Below the pieces are notes generated by a model, which was not told the DNA's origin, ran no database searches, and saw only the letters and a list, made by a program, of their open reading frames with translations. A stretch of DNA of 64,000 bases, from positions 61,025,710 through 61,089,709 of the forward strand of contig NC_134646.1 of assembly GCF_030463565.1 (NCBI RefSeq), read 5' to 3'. Source of the stretch: Pelecanus crispus (taxonomy: Eukaryota > Chordata > Aves > Pelecaniformes > Pelecanidae). How positions within the stretch are numbered: the first letter of the stretch is position 1; every line of letters begins with the position of its first letter. Positions 1-12,400 of this stretch are shown here, piece after piece. Made by a program: the position numbers and the translations under genes.

Positions 1-3000
1 ATGCTTCAGGAGCACAAAAGCCCTCCATGGATTCTCCGACAATTTCAGTGGAGTTTCTTCTTTCTACCGAGCACTATTTTTTCTGTGAGTCCTGACAGCT
101 TAGGTTGTAGTTGGATGTTCATTAAGCTTGCATCTGTACAGTGACAGAAAATCTGGCAGTATAAATTTGGTTCAGTGGTGATCACATGACTAAATTTCTG
201 TTAAATTAACCTAAGTACACAATATAGTCTTTGTGCCAGCTAATTCACAGGCTTGCTGCCTAGTATCCCAAAGCGTTTTGCAATTCTCTGGTGCTTTGTG
301 AGATGCCAGCCTAGCTGAATTCTAGGAATTTTTTGTGAGCAGCTTTTCTAAGGACTTGGCTTCTTTTTCCAAAATTAGATCCCTCTTTCCAAAAACTCAG
401 TGTTGCTGCCAAAAGGCCACTCCTACCTTGCTACTGCAAGGGTTCTTCATAATCTTTTCCTTTCCACTTCATGGATGCCATTTTCAGACCATGCTGCAGA
501 TGTCTTCCAAGTGGCTCTTCAGTATCAAAATCTGCAGTGGCGTTTCATGTAGATTCCTTTTGGGAATAGTACTGTCTACTCATTATGGACTGCACAGAAG
601 AATAGAGGAAGCAGACAGAAAAGGAGTTATATTAAGAGGATTTGCCCCATTTCTAGGTCATTTTTCAGATCTGATGAAACTGTGAATTGCAAATGAAGAA
701 TTTCCACTCCATAGAGTATCTGGATGTGAGCGATACAATGCCTAGTGGCATGAGTTATGCAGCAAAGCTGAGAAGAACATCAGCAGAAAGAGAACTTCAG
801 AATGGGAAAAGTAATGTTCTTGGGTATCTGTAAACAAGCTCATCCTTTATTTGACAAGTTAGATCCACCAACATGACTCCTGCTTTTCCACTGCCTATCA
901 GGGTAGAAAAGTTGAAAGCTAGCACTGTGATGTGGAATGTGACATCTGGCTGTTGCTTTACAAAGCACCCAATCCACACTACTTTCAGATGACGGAGGTA
1001 GAGTGTGTCACAGTAAGTTTTGCTCAACTCCCACCCTCCTCCACTGTACAGGGTTATTGGTGGAAGGAACATTACTGTCTTCTGCCCTTCAGGCAGAGTT
1101 GTTTTTATAGTTTAGCTTGGCAGTGGGCAGCACAACTCTTTTTAGTGTGCCAAAATCAATGGATTTACTATTCTGTCCTTGTTACTAGCTGAGCTTGAAT
1201 GCATCTCATGCCTTTGTTCATAAGTAGCCTAAGTCATCACTATTTTCATCACAGTTTGACTGCCAGAAAGGAGACTTCACAGAGTGAGTCTGAAAACAGC
1301 CTCCATATCAGGATCTCATTTTACTGCTGTATCGTGCACTAAATTTGTGAGTGTAAGGGGGAGCAGATGGCTGAAGCCTGGGAGTGGGAAGCTGAGATAG
1401 AATCAGTGCCTGCTACGGCTTGTTCATTTGCCCGTGGGAACCAGGAGGGCCAAATTCTGAGGGATGCCCTGGCACAATGTTTTAGGCAAAATACCTAGCT
1501 ACTTTCTGCTTATATATATGTACTTGCTGATTTGAAAGCAATAAGCTTAGGCATTGTTTCTCTTGTTCCTGGTCTCTACCTTCTGTACCTCCTGTTGCCT
1601 GCCCCTCTTCCTTGACAGTTCATACTCTGAAGTTTCATCTATGAGGATCATCCTTTCATGAATCCATCCTTCATTAGGCCCATTGGCTTCCCATATTTCC
1701 AAGCATGCCAATGGAAACATGTGTTGAACAGAGAAAAATAATCAGAAAAATAATTGCTATTTTGCTGTCAAAAAGGCAGTGCAAATAATGCAGAATACAA
1801 TACTGAAAAAAAAGCTCAGCTTTTTACTGAGACCAGTTATGTAAAACTATTTACAGATATGCAGAACTTTGCAGTAACAACATGGAGGAAAGAAACAAGA
1901 GTAGGGAGGGGGAGCTGCTTGGTGTGAGTGCTTGCATCTCACCCAGAGGGCTGGCTGGCTGGCCAGATAGTGCTGCTTGCATGCCTCATCAAGGGACAAT
2001 TTCAAGAGATTACCAGACATGATGTGAGTTCCTGGATGGGGCGATGTGAGAAACGAGCCAGAGAGATGTGATGCACCAAGTTTTGAGGAGGCTGCATCTG
2101 ATTTAAGGTAAGAGAGGAAGACATCACAGCTTTAGCTGTAAGTGCCATCATTGCATACTGCTTTCTTGCAGATCCCTCAATTGTCATTCCCATCAGCTCC
2201 TGGCTCTCCTTTACAGACTCTTTGCAGCTTCGTATTGTTTCTGACAAGGCATCTGAGACTGCCTGTCTAGCTCACTTAGTCTTGCCCTTCCAGTTCTAGG
2301 ATTGTACAAATTCAATTCTCCAAGAATCAATCACTATGAGACTCTCTTTATAATTGCAGCAGTTGCCCTAAGTATGCTTGCCATCCTTTTAGCAACAGCA
2401 GACTGTTTGGCTTTACCCACAGGCAAGAAAATAGAAGTGTTCGGTGTTCCTGCCTCCGCTTGACAGGGGGAGCCTTCCTCTCCACTATTGTGTGGTTGCC
2501 ACTGCTCTCCTCTCTTGTTTGAGCCAGGACTAGTGGTAAGCGGTGTCTGGTTTTGGAAGTTCAGGATCTCAGGTCCATTTTCTAGAACAATGACTAGCCC
2601 TGTGTGCTAGGTGTGGGAGGCAGATAGGCAAGGCTGCTTAATGGTGCTGGGCAGCTGTCTCTGCTCCTAGGATGGCTCGTTCCCTGATGAAGGGTTAGGA
2701 GGATGGCTGAGGGAGAGGTGGGAGGAAGGATGCAGCTACAGTTGATCATTCTGCTTATGGCGACCTTCCACCACCGTTGTCTTGGATAGCTTTGTATTTG
2801 GCCAGGACAGCCAAAGTATACTTCAAGCCAAGCATATCTTGATGTTGCTGATGTTCATGGTTCCTGTTGCACCCTGAACTCCTGGGCAGGCTGTCAAGAA
2901 ACGTGTTCTCCCAGGAAACATTGTAGGGATGTAGTTTCATATTTCCAAATTAAAGATAAATTTTAGCATCCTTAGTGCCTTACCAGAGGTTTAGTTCCCT

Positions 3001-3959
3001 TAGTCGAGGAAGACAAGACAACACGAGCTCTGCATAGTTTAGCTTTTTTGTGCGATGGCCTGGCTTTGTGTCAGTGCCTCTATTCACTTTTCAGTATTGC
3101 CACTGTTTAGTTGGGCATTAACGCAAGAGAAAGGGCTGAAACATGGGAAAGGAGAGGCAAGATCCAAAGCAAGGCAGGACTGTGAGGCATGGCTGGACAA
3201 AAGTAGCCTGCCTGCTGCCTCTCGGGAAGTGGAATGTTATGCCCAGCACCAGCCCTAAATGAGCAGAGTTAGCCTACCTGTGTCTTACAGGGAGAGGTGG
3301 CTCTGCACAGCAACGATGGCTGGACGTGCAAGGCTGCCAACTGGCAATGCACCCGAGTCTTGCAGAGTAACGTAGGCTTGACACCCAAGGCTAGAGAAAA
3401 GCTTTCAGAAGAAAACTGTAGCCATGAAAGGGGGTTTGAAAGCCCCATGACAAGAGCAAAGAGTGATGAGGACAGCCAAGGTTGTCCCCATACGTGGGCC
3501 ATATCAGACTGTATGAGGCACTGGTGCCATGAGGAGGTACTGACTTGTGAGAACTCACAACTTGTATCCAAACTTCCTTTCGCACTGTAATTGCAGCATC
3601 TTCCTTGTTTTCTGGCTTGGAGGAGGTAACCCACCCTGGGAAATATTGGGGGACAAGATTTTCTCCCCTGTGTAATCCCCATTGCGTTATGGCATGCTAT
3701 CGCTGTCCCCAGGACAGGATGTGGTCCATCTTTCCGTACGGGAGCGTGGCACCCCAGCTCCTTGGCTAGGCACGGGTAAACCCAACCAGCTGACGTGAGA
3801 CGCCACGATCTGAAATTTTCCTTTCTAAAGTCATTCCACAGCATCTAAATGCATATTTGGAAGGATGCTTTAATTGCAGGGAAGCCTTGTGAGTCATGAG
3901 CTCCTAAACAGGCTTTAGATTTCCAGGTGAGAAACTACACTGTCAATTCCCGCAGACTT
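1..3959. other. Upstream intergenic DNA, no recognised gene
   Basis: No recognisable coding exon, RNA gene or repeat family was found here on either strand. Base composition is ordinary (roughly 40 to 45 percent GC by eye) and rises towards the CpG island. The longest open frame is on the minus strand at 3269-3844 (191 codons). I could not assign it to any family, and it is treated as a finding rather than a gene. In the conserved neighbourhood this would be spacer between UBE2K and SMIM14, which is an inference from known gene order. Confidence 0.6.
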
Positions 3960-4399
3960 GGGAGGCGGTGGCTGGGGGCCACGCAACCCACGACGTGACC
4001 GTATTTCGGAGCCCCGACGGCGGGGGCGGTGGCAGACCCACCCCAGAGGAGCTACTTTCCTCGCGTCTTCTCAGCGCTGATTTACCGGGGCTTTATGTTA
4101 AGGCCGGTGCGTGGCTTAAAAAATGGCACCGCCCGGCAGGCCGGGCTACCGCGGCCGCGCACCCCCCCCGCCCGCGCAGCGCCCAGGCCCGCCTGAGCCG
4201 GGCAGCGAGGGCCGGGAGGCGGCTCTCCCTGCCGGGCGGGCGGCGCGGCGGCCCCCGGGCTCCCGTGTGGCGGGGTGGCGGCCGCCCCCCGGAGGGCCGG
4301 GCCGCGGAGGGGCGTGTGCGCGGGGGGCGGGAGCCGCGCGGCGCCGCCCCGGCCCCGCCGCCACCGGAGCCGGCAGATCCGGGTCTCGTGGCGCGGGCT

Positions 4400-4550
4400 G
4401 ACGTGTGAGCCGGCCCGAAGCAGCGGGGCCGAGCCGCGGGGCCGCCTCTGCCAGCCCGGCCGCCCTGCCTCTGCCCGAACCCCCGCCCCGCTCCGGCCCC
4501 GGCCCGGGCCGCGCCGCGCCGCCCGCCGCAGCCCCCGCGGCCAGAGCACG
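4400..4550 (+). other. SMIM14: SMIM14 non-coding exon 1 (3' end defined, 5' end approximate)
   Basis: The sequence CACG followed by GTGAGC gives a good donor after 4550, in the CpG island and on the coding strand. The coding exon at 19848 begins with an acceptor and only 36 bases of 5' UTR, so at least one upstream non-coding exon is required. This is the best candidate. The transcription start is not visible in the sequence; the start coordinate given is a placeholder inside the island. Other donors in the island cannot be ruled out. Confidence 0.5.
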
Positions 4551-4556
4551 GTGAGC

Positions 4557-4699
4557 GGGGGGGGGGGGGGGGCGCCGCGGCCGGGGGGCGGGGGGGGGGG
4601 GGGCGCGGGCCGGCGGCGGCCGGGCAGCGCCGGGCGGGCTTCCGCGGGCACCGCCGCCCGTCCCTCCCTCCCTCCCTCCCTCCCTCCGTCCGTCCGTCC
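4557..4699 (+). repeat. G homopolymers followed by TCCC and CCGT repeats
   Basis: Directly after the donor of SMIM14 exon 1 there are runs of 16 G (4557-4572), 6 G (4583-4588) and 14 G (4590-4603). These are followed by a TCCC tetranucleotide array (about 4661-4687) that turns into CCGT units (to 4699). The G runs could form G-quadruplexes in DNA and in the nascent RNA. Homopolymers like these are also common places for sequencing-length errors, so exact run lengths should not be trusted. Confidence 0.9.
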
Positions 4700-5853
4700 G
4701 CCCGGCGGGCGCGGCCCGGGGGTGGCGGCGGAGCCTGGGGAGCCCGGTGGGGGCTGCAGGGGTAGCCGCAAGCCGGCTGAAGTACGGGAACGGCCCCGCT
4801 GCCAGGCGCTTCGCCGGCTGCCCGGGAGGGTAAACAGCAGGGGAGCCGGCGCCGGTCCGCTCGGTATTGGGCAGCGCTCCCCTTTCTCAGATCACTGAAC
4901 GTCCGCCCGTCGTCTTTACAGCCGGTCTGATTTGGGTTTTTCTGGTTGTTGGGGCTTTTAGTGCAAAGTGGCACTCTTCCGTCGATTCTTTTTTTTTTTT
5001 TTCTTTTTTTTTTTTAAAAGGATCTCAGTCTGGTACTTTGAGCCAAAGGGTTTTAGTTTTCCCTCTTTAAAGAAGCTGGTGAGCGGCATGCTGACACCGG
5101 GGTACGTGCTCCCAGGCTGCTCCCTGCTTTTTGAAAAGCGTGTGCAACTGAAGTGGGAGAAATTGAACAATCTCTTGTGGAAGATAACCTCAGGAAAAGG
5201 ACAGCGTCACACTGCCGTTAATGTATTAAATTCCTGCCAGGAGCTCTTCATATGCATGCTCCAAGGTGTGATTCGTAGCGGATTACAGTGGGGAAGGGGT
5301 ATATTGGCCTTGGAGACCGCAAGGTATCACCCATGGTCGTTCTTCTGCAGCTGTCACCGTGCCGGGCTCCCCAAATGTCCTGCCCTGCAGCTCAGCCGCT
5401 GCCTTCCACGGCAGCTCGGAGGCCTCAGCCAACCACCGCTTCTACGTGAATGTGGCACATGACCTGCAGCAAAAACTTTTATTTCCTGGCAAACACCTGT
5501 TTGTCTAGTCAGTCGTCAGGATTGTCTTTTAGATTATAGATTTGTTGGTATAGGGACTGTTTGTTTTGTATACTGGCTGAACATCTATGTCTAATCCATA
5601 TAGATAAGTCTTGAAAACCGTCTCTGGTTTTTAGAGGTGAGGACATCTAACTTTTTTGGTCTTGACAGCTTTTAATGTTAATGTAATTAGTGTGCCTACT
5701 GGGGAAGATATGTATCTGCAGTGAGCATTAGTGGGTTGCTCTCAGAAGTCTTTACATGCTCACCTACTAGAGTGCTATCCATCTTTATTAATTTCTGTTA
5801 CTTTCCAAAAGCAGACATCAGCTCAAAAAAATCAAAATGAGGAAAAAAAAAAA

Positions 5854-5881
5854 AAGAAATCAAACTTACTTTTGATTTCTT
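5854..5881. repeat. Perfect inverted repeat, 11-bp arms with 6-nt loop
   Basis: AAGAAATCAAA (5854-5864) is the exact reverse complement of TTTGATTTCTT (5871-5881), separated by six bases and preceded by an A tract. It could form a short AT-rich hairpin in the SMIM14 intron 1 transcript. No function is evident. Confidence 0.8.
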
Positions 5882-7220
5882 CCTATATACAGTGAGAGAG
5901 AATAAATCCTTGATAATTCCATCTAATTCTTGTGACCTGTTGAGATGAAAGAAATCAAGCTATTGTTGTTGATCATTGATTTAAAAAAGTGACCCTGTCA
6001 CTGACAGCATGGCTTGAAATGGTAGAAGCAGTTGGCAAAATAAAAGCGATTGTAATGTTAGCAGTAGGTTAGTCAGTTCAGTCCTGAGCGCTGTTCCTTT
6101 CCCCGCCACTGAGGGTGGGTGAGTCCAACCTCTTTCGTTTTTTTTTCCCTGTTCTGTAAAATATGAGATATACAATTTTTGCCTAACTCTACAGTGGTAT
6201 AGAGTTCTGTATTTTAAGTGGTTTAAGATCATTTTGCAGAAGGTGCTAAACAAGTGCAAAGCCGTACTGGATGCGTTATTGGTCCTTCCGCAAAGTATTG
6301 TCGCGTGTGTTTCTCTGGCAGGCAGGGACGTCCCCGACCCTCTCAAGACCGTAAGTCAGGAGGATAGGAGGGTCTGCTTTAGAACTGAGGTGGTGCTAGC
6401 AGCCATTCTGTAGCTCTGGGAGGATCTTATTTTAGCCTAGCTGGGTGTTATTTTGCTGACTATAGAAATAAATACAGTGAACATGGTTCTATGAAATTCC
6501 TTATACCGTGCACATTGTGATGGTTTTGCAGCACCTTACCCAAACTACAATCAAGTCCATTAAGTCCGAAGTGCATGGCCCAGTTACCTGGGCAACATTC
6601 TGCAGTCCATGTTCTTCCCTTGTTCTGAGGGAAAAATAAGAATAATACACTTGTTGTTAAAGAAGTGGTCTACATAAAACCAATTTCAAAATGCATTGTG
6701 GTTTTCGTCGCTTTGTAACTATTGTACGGGCTTTCAAAAGGTTGGTATTTGGTTTAGAGAAAGTTAGTATCTGACTTCTTGTTTTGTTATTAACTTCTCA
6801 TTTTCTACTTTCATATATTTAGACTTCAGAATTAGTGATGAGTGAATGTTATTTGCATAAGCATTTTCCCTCCTAGATATTTTAGGCACTTGACAGGTAT
6901 TCTTAAAGACCAAATTCTGTCTCTGCTGAAGTTCGTCATAGCAGAATTGGGCCTAACAACATCATGACTTCACAGGGCCAGTACAAAGAAAGTAGCGAGA
7001 TCCTCCTTCTCTTCTTATAAGCGCATATGAATGGAGAAGGTGTACAGTGCCCTGACAATACCAAGTATCAGATTCTTACTCTGTATGTTTCGAACATTTA
7101 TCAGGCTACTTGTCACAACAAATACAAAAATATTTTGGCAGATGCATTTATACATAGAAAAAATGATGTCATCTGCCCATATTCTGCTTGGGAAGCAAAT
7201 CAGAGAGCCCATGAGCCTGC

Positions 7221-7274
7221 TTTGCATACATGCTATTTCATACATGCTTTGCATACATGCATTTACATACATGC
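7221..7274. repeat. Small tandem repeat, two 27-bp units each built of two half-units
   Basis: CATACATGC occurs four times at about 13 to 14 base intervals. The array reads as two 27-base units starting with TTTGCATACATGC at 7221 and 7248, and each unit is itself an imperfect duplication. It lies in SMIM14 intron 1. It is a local duplication and not a recognised repeat family. Confidence 0.8.
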
Positions 7275-9455
7275 TATTACACTTGATGTTAAGTATGCTT
7301 TCTGTTTTAACTTCATAAGTTATAGATTCAATTTATTAATATGTAAAAATCTATCTAGTTGTTAGTGAAGCACCTGATTCTACAAGATGCTGAGTACTTC
7401 TTGGAAGATCCAAGTGCTCCCAAGTCTTCTATAAGTACAGTGGAAGCTAAGAAAACTTTGCAAGGTTATACCACAGAGCCAAACCTTGCAGACCTTGGTT
7501 GGGGGGGGGGGGGGAGAGGGGAAGAAAAAGAAAAAGGAATTCTTTTCCCAGAATAGCTCCTTCAGCTCGTATGCCCTGATGCACCAACAACTAGCTTCCC
7601 CAGTTCCCAAGGAGCCTCATTTGAAGACAGACTCCATAGCTCCTTGCTATGAAGGAATACAGTTGGGGATATGAGAAGGATCAGTCTGTGTTAGCTGTGT
7701 TATTCTTATTTCTGCTGGACTTTAGTAGCAGTATAGTGGAGAAGTATGGTCCTATCCTCCTTTTTCCATTCCATCACCTACTCCATGGTATTGGCTGGGG
7801 CTGGGGGGAGAAAAAGGTCCCTTAGTGATGATTGATATGGCTTTTCGTGAAAGCCTTGCAGATGCTTGGGGAGCAGCCTCTGGCATGATTGAGTGGTTGT
7901 ACATTTGCATGGTTATTAATTGAACAAATATGCTTCAGAGGCTTTAGTCAAAGTGTCTAGCTGGTATTTTTACAGATAATGGAACAAATTAGTCCTATTT
8001 GGGTGGGAACAGATAGAATTACGCTTGATAAAAGTTCTCCTCATTAAGATTAGTTCTGATTCTTCTGCAGCATTGCATGCATTAAAAAACATGGCTTTCT
8101 GGAGCTAAGTATAGTTTCATTCTTACTTTATAAAACTGCTAGACAGATGTCAGATCCAAAGCACTGAGCTCTCCTAGGAAAGAAAAGATTTTTATCAGAA
8201 AGAACAGAAAAGCTGTGCAAAAATGTAGCACTAACGATTCTGCATGATAGAAGCCACTGTAATGTTTTATTTGTCGAATCTTTGTCAAATACAGACCTCT
8301 AGTAATAGAGCTTTGGTCTTTTTTGTTCATATATTCACAGGTTTATGTTCATGTATTTCCTGTTGGTTAATCATAAAAGCTTTATTTTTAACAAGGCAGT
8401 ATTTTCAGAGAACTTGATGAAATAGTTTATGTCAGTTTTCATATATTAAAAAGTCAGTTTAGGGAAAAAACAGCTGTCCGAATGAAATTACATGAAGGTG
8501 CGAAGAAAAGATGGGAGTTAGCTTTTGAAATAGTTGGACTAAATCAAGTGTGAAACAAGCTTCCTGGTGTGAGTGGCCTTAGTTCAACACAAATTCCTGT
8601 GCAAGTGGTTATGGTGTCATTAAGGGGCTTATCACTTTCATATCTAGGTGAGCCCTGATTAGATGGCACATGTCATTAAGCACTCCTATTTGAAAATACT
8701 AGGTAAAGCTTTTATTGGAGAGCTCCATGAAATACAGAAATATTCTTATACGTAGACTTTTCTTGAGCAACGGAGATTGTCAGATGCTTCAGTTTCAAGT
8801 TAGTACATAGAACAAAAGTGTTTAAAGATGACAAATACCTTCTTTCCTGCAGGAAAGCTGTGGAGCGGAAGGTGAGATGTGTGTTGCAAACTAATACTGA
8901 TCTCGTGAAATAGTACCATAGATTTTCCTTGTGCAAATTAATGTAATAGATTTAAAAATCTGCTGCTAGTAGTGCAGGGGAGACTTGTGTAATTTGCATA
9001 GCACTTTCCTTTTGATAGTCTAAACTAGTCTGTGAGTCTGCTGAATTAGATGGATGTTATTCTCTGGTAAAAACTGGGTCGTCTTTTAGCTAAACATATG
9101 TAAATAACCAAACCCAGAAATCCTATTAATTGCTACAGATTCCCTCTGGTATAAGTACTGATTAAAAATATTCTAATTGATAAGCTTCAAATTGTTTACT
9201 GCAGGTATGTAGAAAACCTGATTCAACTTCCATTGAAGTCAAAGACAGGCACCCGCTAGCTTCAGATAAAATTTGATCTGGCCTAAAGGGGTTAGGAGTA
9301 GGGCTGCCAGGGAATAGAGCTGCTTTCATCTGAAAATTGAAAATCCTGCTATCTTTCTCAGCATGCTGCTACCCTGCTAAATCTGTTTGCTCAGTGGCAA
9401 GTTATTAGAAACATATGTCATCCCTGGAGAAAAAAATAATGAAAATATTCCAAAG

Positions 9456-9482
9456 AATCATAGAATCATCATCATAGAATTT
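9456..9482. repeat. Possible remnant of a CR1 3' tail
   Basis: The short string contains AATCATAGAAT motifs like the terminal microsatellite of avian CR1 elements in minus orientation. It is only about 27 bases long and not followed by recognisable CR1 body, so it may be chance. Confidence 0.25.
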
Positions 9483-12400
9483 CAGTATAATTTTGTGTTT
9501 GTATGTGATTGGAGTAACATTAAGGAATAGTGTATTTTTATGGTTTTAAGGATTTAGTAAGGTATTTTATAATCTAAACAATTGTGCTCTTAATAAACGA
9601 ATCTCAAAAAACTTCATAGCTCATGGTTTAGGGCTGCATTTGCTGGCTCAATGCGGTGGGAAAACTTTCATTTTTATTTGTTTTGAGACTACATTTTTGT
9701 AAAGGACTGAATAAGAATTTTTGTATGTTTATTTTTGCAAAGATGAATTGTATAAAAAATTCTGAATTATTTACTCTCAAAAAAAAAAATTACGTCAAAA
9801 TAATGAGTTATTGCAGGCTATCTGAGCCGCTGTAACTGCCTGGGTGCTCATGGTTCGCTCAGGGCAGCTCTGAAGTGAAGTGTCTCAGCTTAACCTTTTT
9901 TCTCTTGCACACTAAGCAAAGTCACGCTGGCTCACAGTTCCCATGGGCTAAGAGTGTGTGCGGGGACCGTTGCCACAGCTCAGCTGCTGTGCAGTGGCTT
10001 TCTTACACCACAGTAAGTTCCTCATTAGTTTGAGTCCTGAGCCTCCCTGGGTGAGCTTTAAAGTTGTCCACTTTGAGCTCTCGAGTTGCTTTGGTACATT
10101 TGAACGTATTAACCGTAATCTTGATTCATAAATCTTGGAACAGCAGAGATGTTTTATGGATAGGTTACATAGTTTGTTGTAGGAATATATGCTTTTTCCA
10201 TACATAGTCTTTTAAAGTAAAAGATTAGTTTTGTATTATGAAGCCTGAAAGTGAAATGCAAAACATCTTATGGGTGGGGTAACCAACAGCGAAGTCGGTT
10301 TCCCTGTTCTACTCCCATGGGGAGGCTGGTGCAAGGTGCTCGCCTCCGCCGTTTTCCATCTGCAGGGAGTACCCTTTATTCTCGCTTCCCTGCCAAAGTC
10401 TGCTCGCTGGAAGGCCAGCTCCTCTTTCGTGTGTAGCCACTTGTTGGGAATCAGGCCTGCCAAAACATTGCAACACCAGCCCATAGCCCTGGTTGGCATG
10501 GCACAGCATGGGTGTCCTCTCAGTGCTGGTGCAGAAGTGCTCTCGGCAGGGGTTTCAGATTCAATGTGTTGCTTCCAGCAGTAGTGCATCGCTCATACAG
10601 CTGCAGGGGTGCTGAATTTAGGAGATTGGCAATTGTTGCTGGGCAATGGGAAGAGGAACGTCGACACAAGCAGTGGGGCAGTCTGTAGTGCCAGAGACGC
10701 TAACCAAAAGCAGGGGAGTAAAAGCAAATTTGCCTAGGAGCTGGCTTTTCTACTCACCACTCAAGCGGAAAATCCTGTTAAAGTCAATGAGAATTCTTGC
10801 CTTACTGAAGACCACAGGAGAGGGCTCCCAGTTTGCTCTGTAAACTGGTTGAAATACAACGTGTCAGTAATTTTACAGAGGATAGCCCACCCTTTTGCAT
10901 TAACACATGCCAAACAAAATTATTAAATAGCCATTAGTTATTCAGTGCAGTAACGTTGTTGTCCTAGACCATTGTCACAGTCCTCCCTAGAAATAAATGT
11001 TAAAGTGAAGCTAAAGTATTTACTTAGCAGAAAGAGGGTATTACTCTTGGACAATGTTCTGTGTCATTGACATCCTCTCTTAATGAGCTTTCATATTCCA
11101 AGAGATTTCTTTCAGAACAATGTCATCGTTTTAACAAAAGGATGACCAAATGCTGACAGCTGGAGTTTGGCAGTAACATTCTGTATCAAATACCAGTAAA
11201 TGAATTCTAAAATAGCTGGACTGCTTTTTTGGTCCATGACTGGATGTGCATAATTAGCTCCTTTTCAAGTGTTTTGCCTAGAAGAAATGTTAAGCCACCT
11301 GCATGGGAATAAGTAAATAGCTTTTTTTAATCTTGATGGGTCTCATTTAGCTCCCTTGGGGCATTCAGCTTTGATCACTGACATCAGCCCTACAGCCTTA
11401 AAGCCTGAAATCTCTCCCTCTCCTCACATATTGGGGACTGGCCATGAAAAGGAAGGTAGAGAACAGTGCTGGAACAGTGAAGGGTCTTAATGTGTGGGTT
11501 CCTGTCCTCTGAGAGTTGTACTTGACACTGACAAGCCTGAGTTAAACTGAAAGAAACATCTGTATCATCTTCTGTATTTCCCTGATATACCATTCCGTGT
11601 TGAACTGATGCACCTCAGCATACCTGTAATCTTGGTTAGCCTTGTCCACAAATAGTAAGTTTCCTACCAGGTTCCTACTAGATCCCGCCATCCTTTAAGG
11701 CAGTATGAACTTTTTCATATACTTCAGTGAGAGAAGAGTTGTGATGCTTGGCTGCAAAAGGGCTTTGAGCATAATTAAAAGTCTTGTAAGTTCTCATGCT
11801 CTGGCTCCCGCTTCACTGCTCTAGGTGCTAGTGCTGTTGGCAGAGTCACCAGGAGAATTTCCTGACCCACTCGGAGCAAGTCCAAATGTCCCCATTGGGG
11901 TGAAAACGCTAGTGGTCCAGCAACGCTCACAATGTTGTGGTGGTCACACAGTGGTGGACTTGTGCTGTGGGGACAAGGTATGTACCAGTGCTCCAGTAGT
12001 CTTGTGAGACCATCAGAAAAAAACATCAGGAAGATCCTTAGCACGCACTTCTCAGTTCTGAGCCTGTCCGTGCTCAAAAGCTCCTTCCCTGATTTCGGCA
12101 CGTTACTGTAGTATCCTTCAGTGGCTGGCTCAGCATTTCTTAGTTTCTTTGGTTTTGCTCCTTTTTTAAGGAGTTGTTTTTTATTAAATTAGCATTTGTA
12201 AGAAACACCAGCTGGATGACACTGGGAAATTAATTCATAATTTACTTACCAAATGATTTGTGAGATGGTAGCAAAGTTACCCACTAGTATGCCTTGAGCA
12301 GGATGTGGCTGGGTGAGCAGTTCTCTTGTGAAGCTCCTGGTCTTGATGTCTCTGTTGAAACCAACAAGAACAGCACCAGTTGCGTACATCTGTGCGCATG

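Larger units (their letters stand above)
3960..4870 (+). promoter_or_regulatory. SMIM14: CpG island, SMIM14 promoter and first exon region
   Basis: This is a block of very high GC with dense CpG, bounded on both sides by AT-richer DNA. It lies upstream of the first coding exon of SMIM14 in the right orientation. It contains GC boxes and an ACGTGACC motif near 3993-4000, and no clear TATA box. Such TATA-less CpG islands typically drive housekeeping genes from dispersed start sites. A strong splice donor inside it (after 4550) marks the likely end of the non-coding first exon. The long open frames crossing it on both strands are what low-stop GC-rich DNA gives by chance. Confidence 0.8.

Noticed and set aside
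4082-4974. Long minus-strand open frames (229 and 293 codons) and plus-strand frames over the SMIM14 CpG island
   Set aside because: They are Pro/Arg/Gly/Ala-rich and cross homopolymers and simple repeats. Stop codons are rare in such GC-rich DNA, so open frames there carry no weight.
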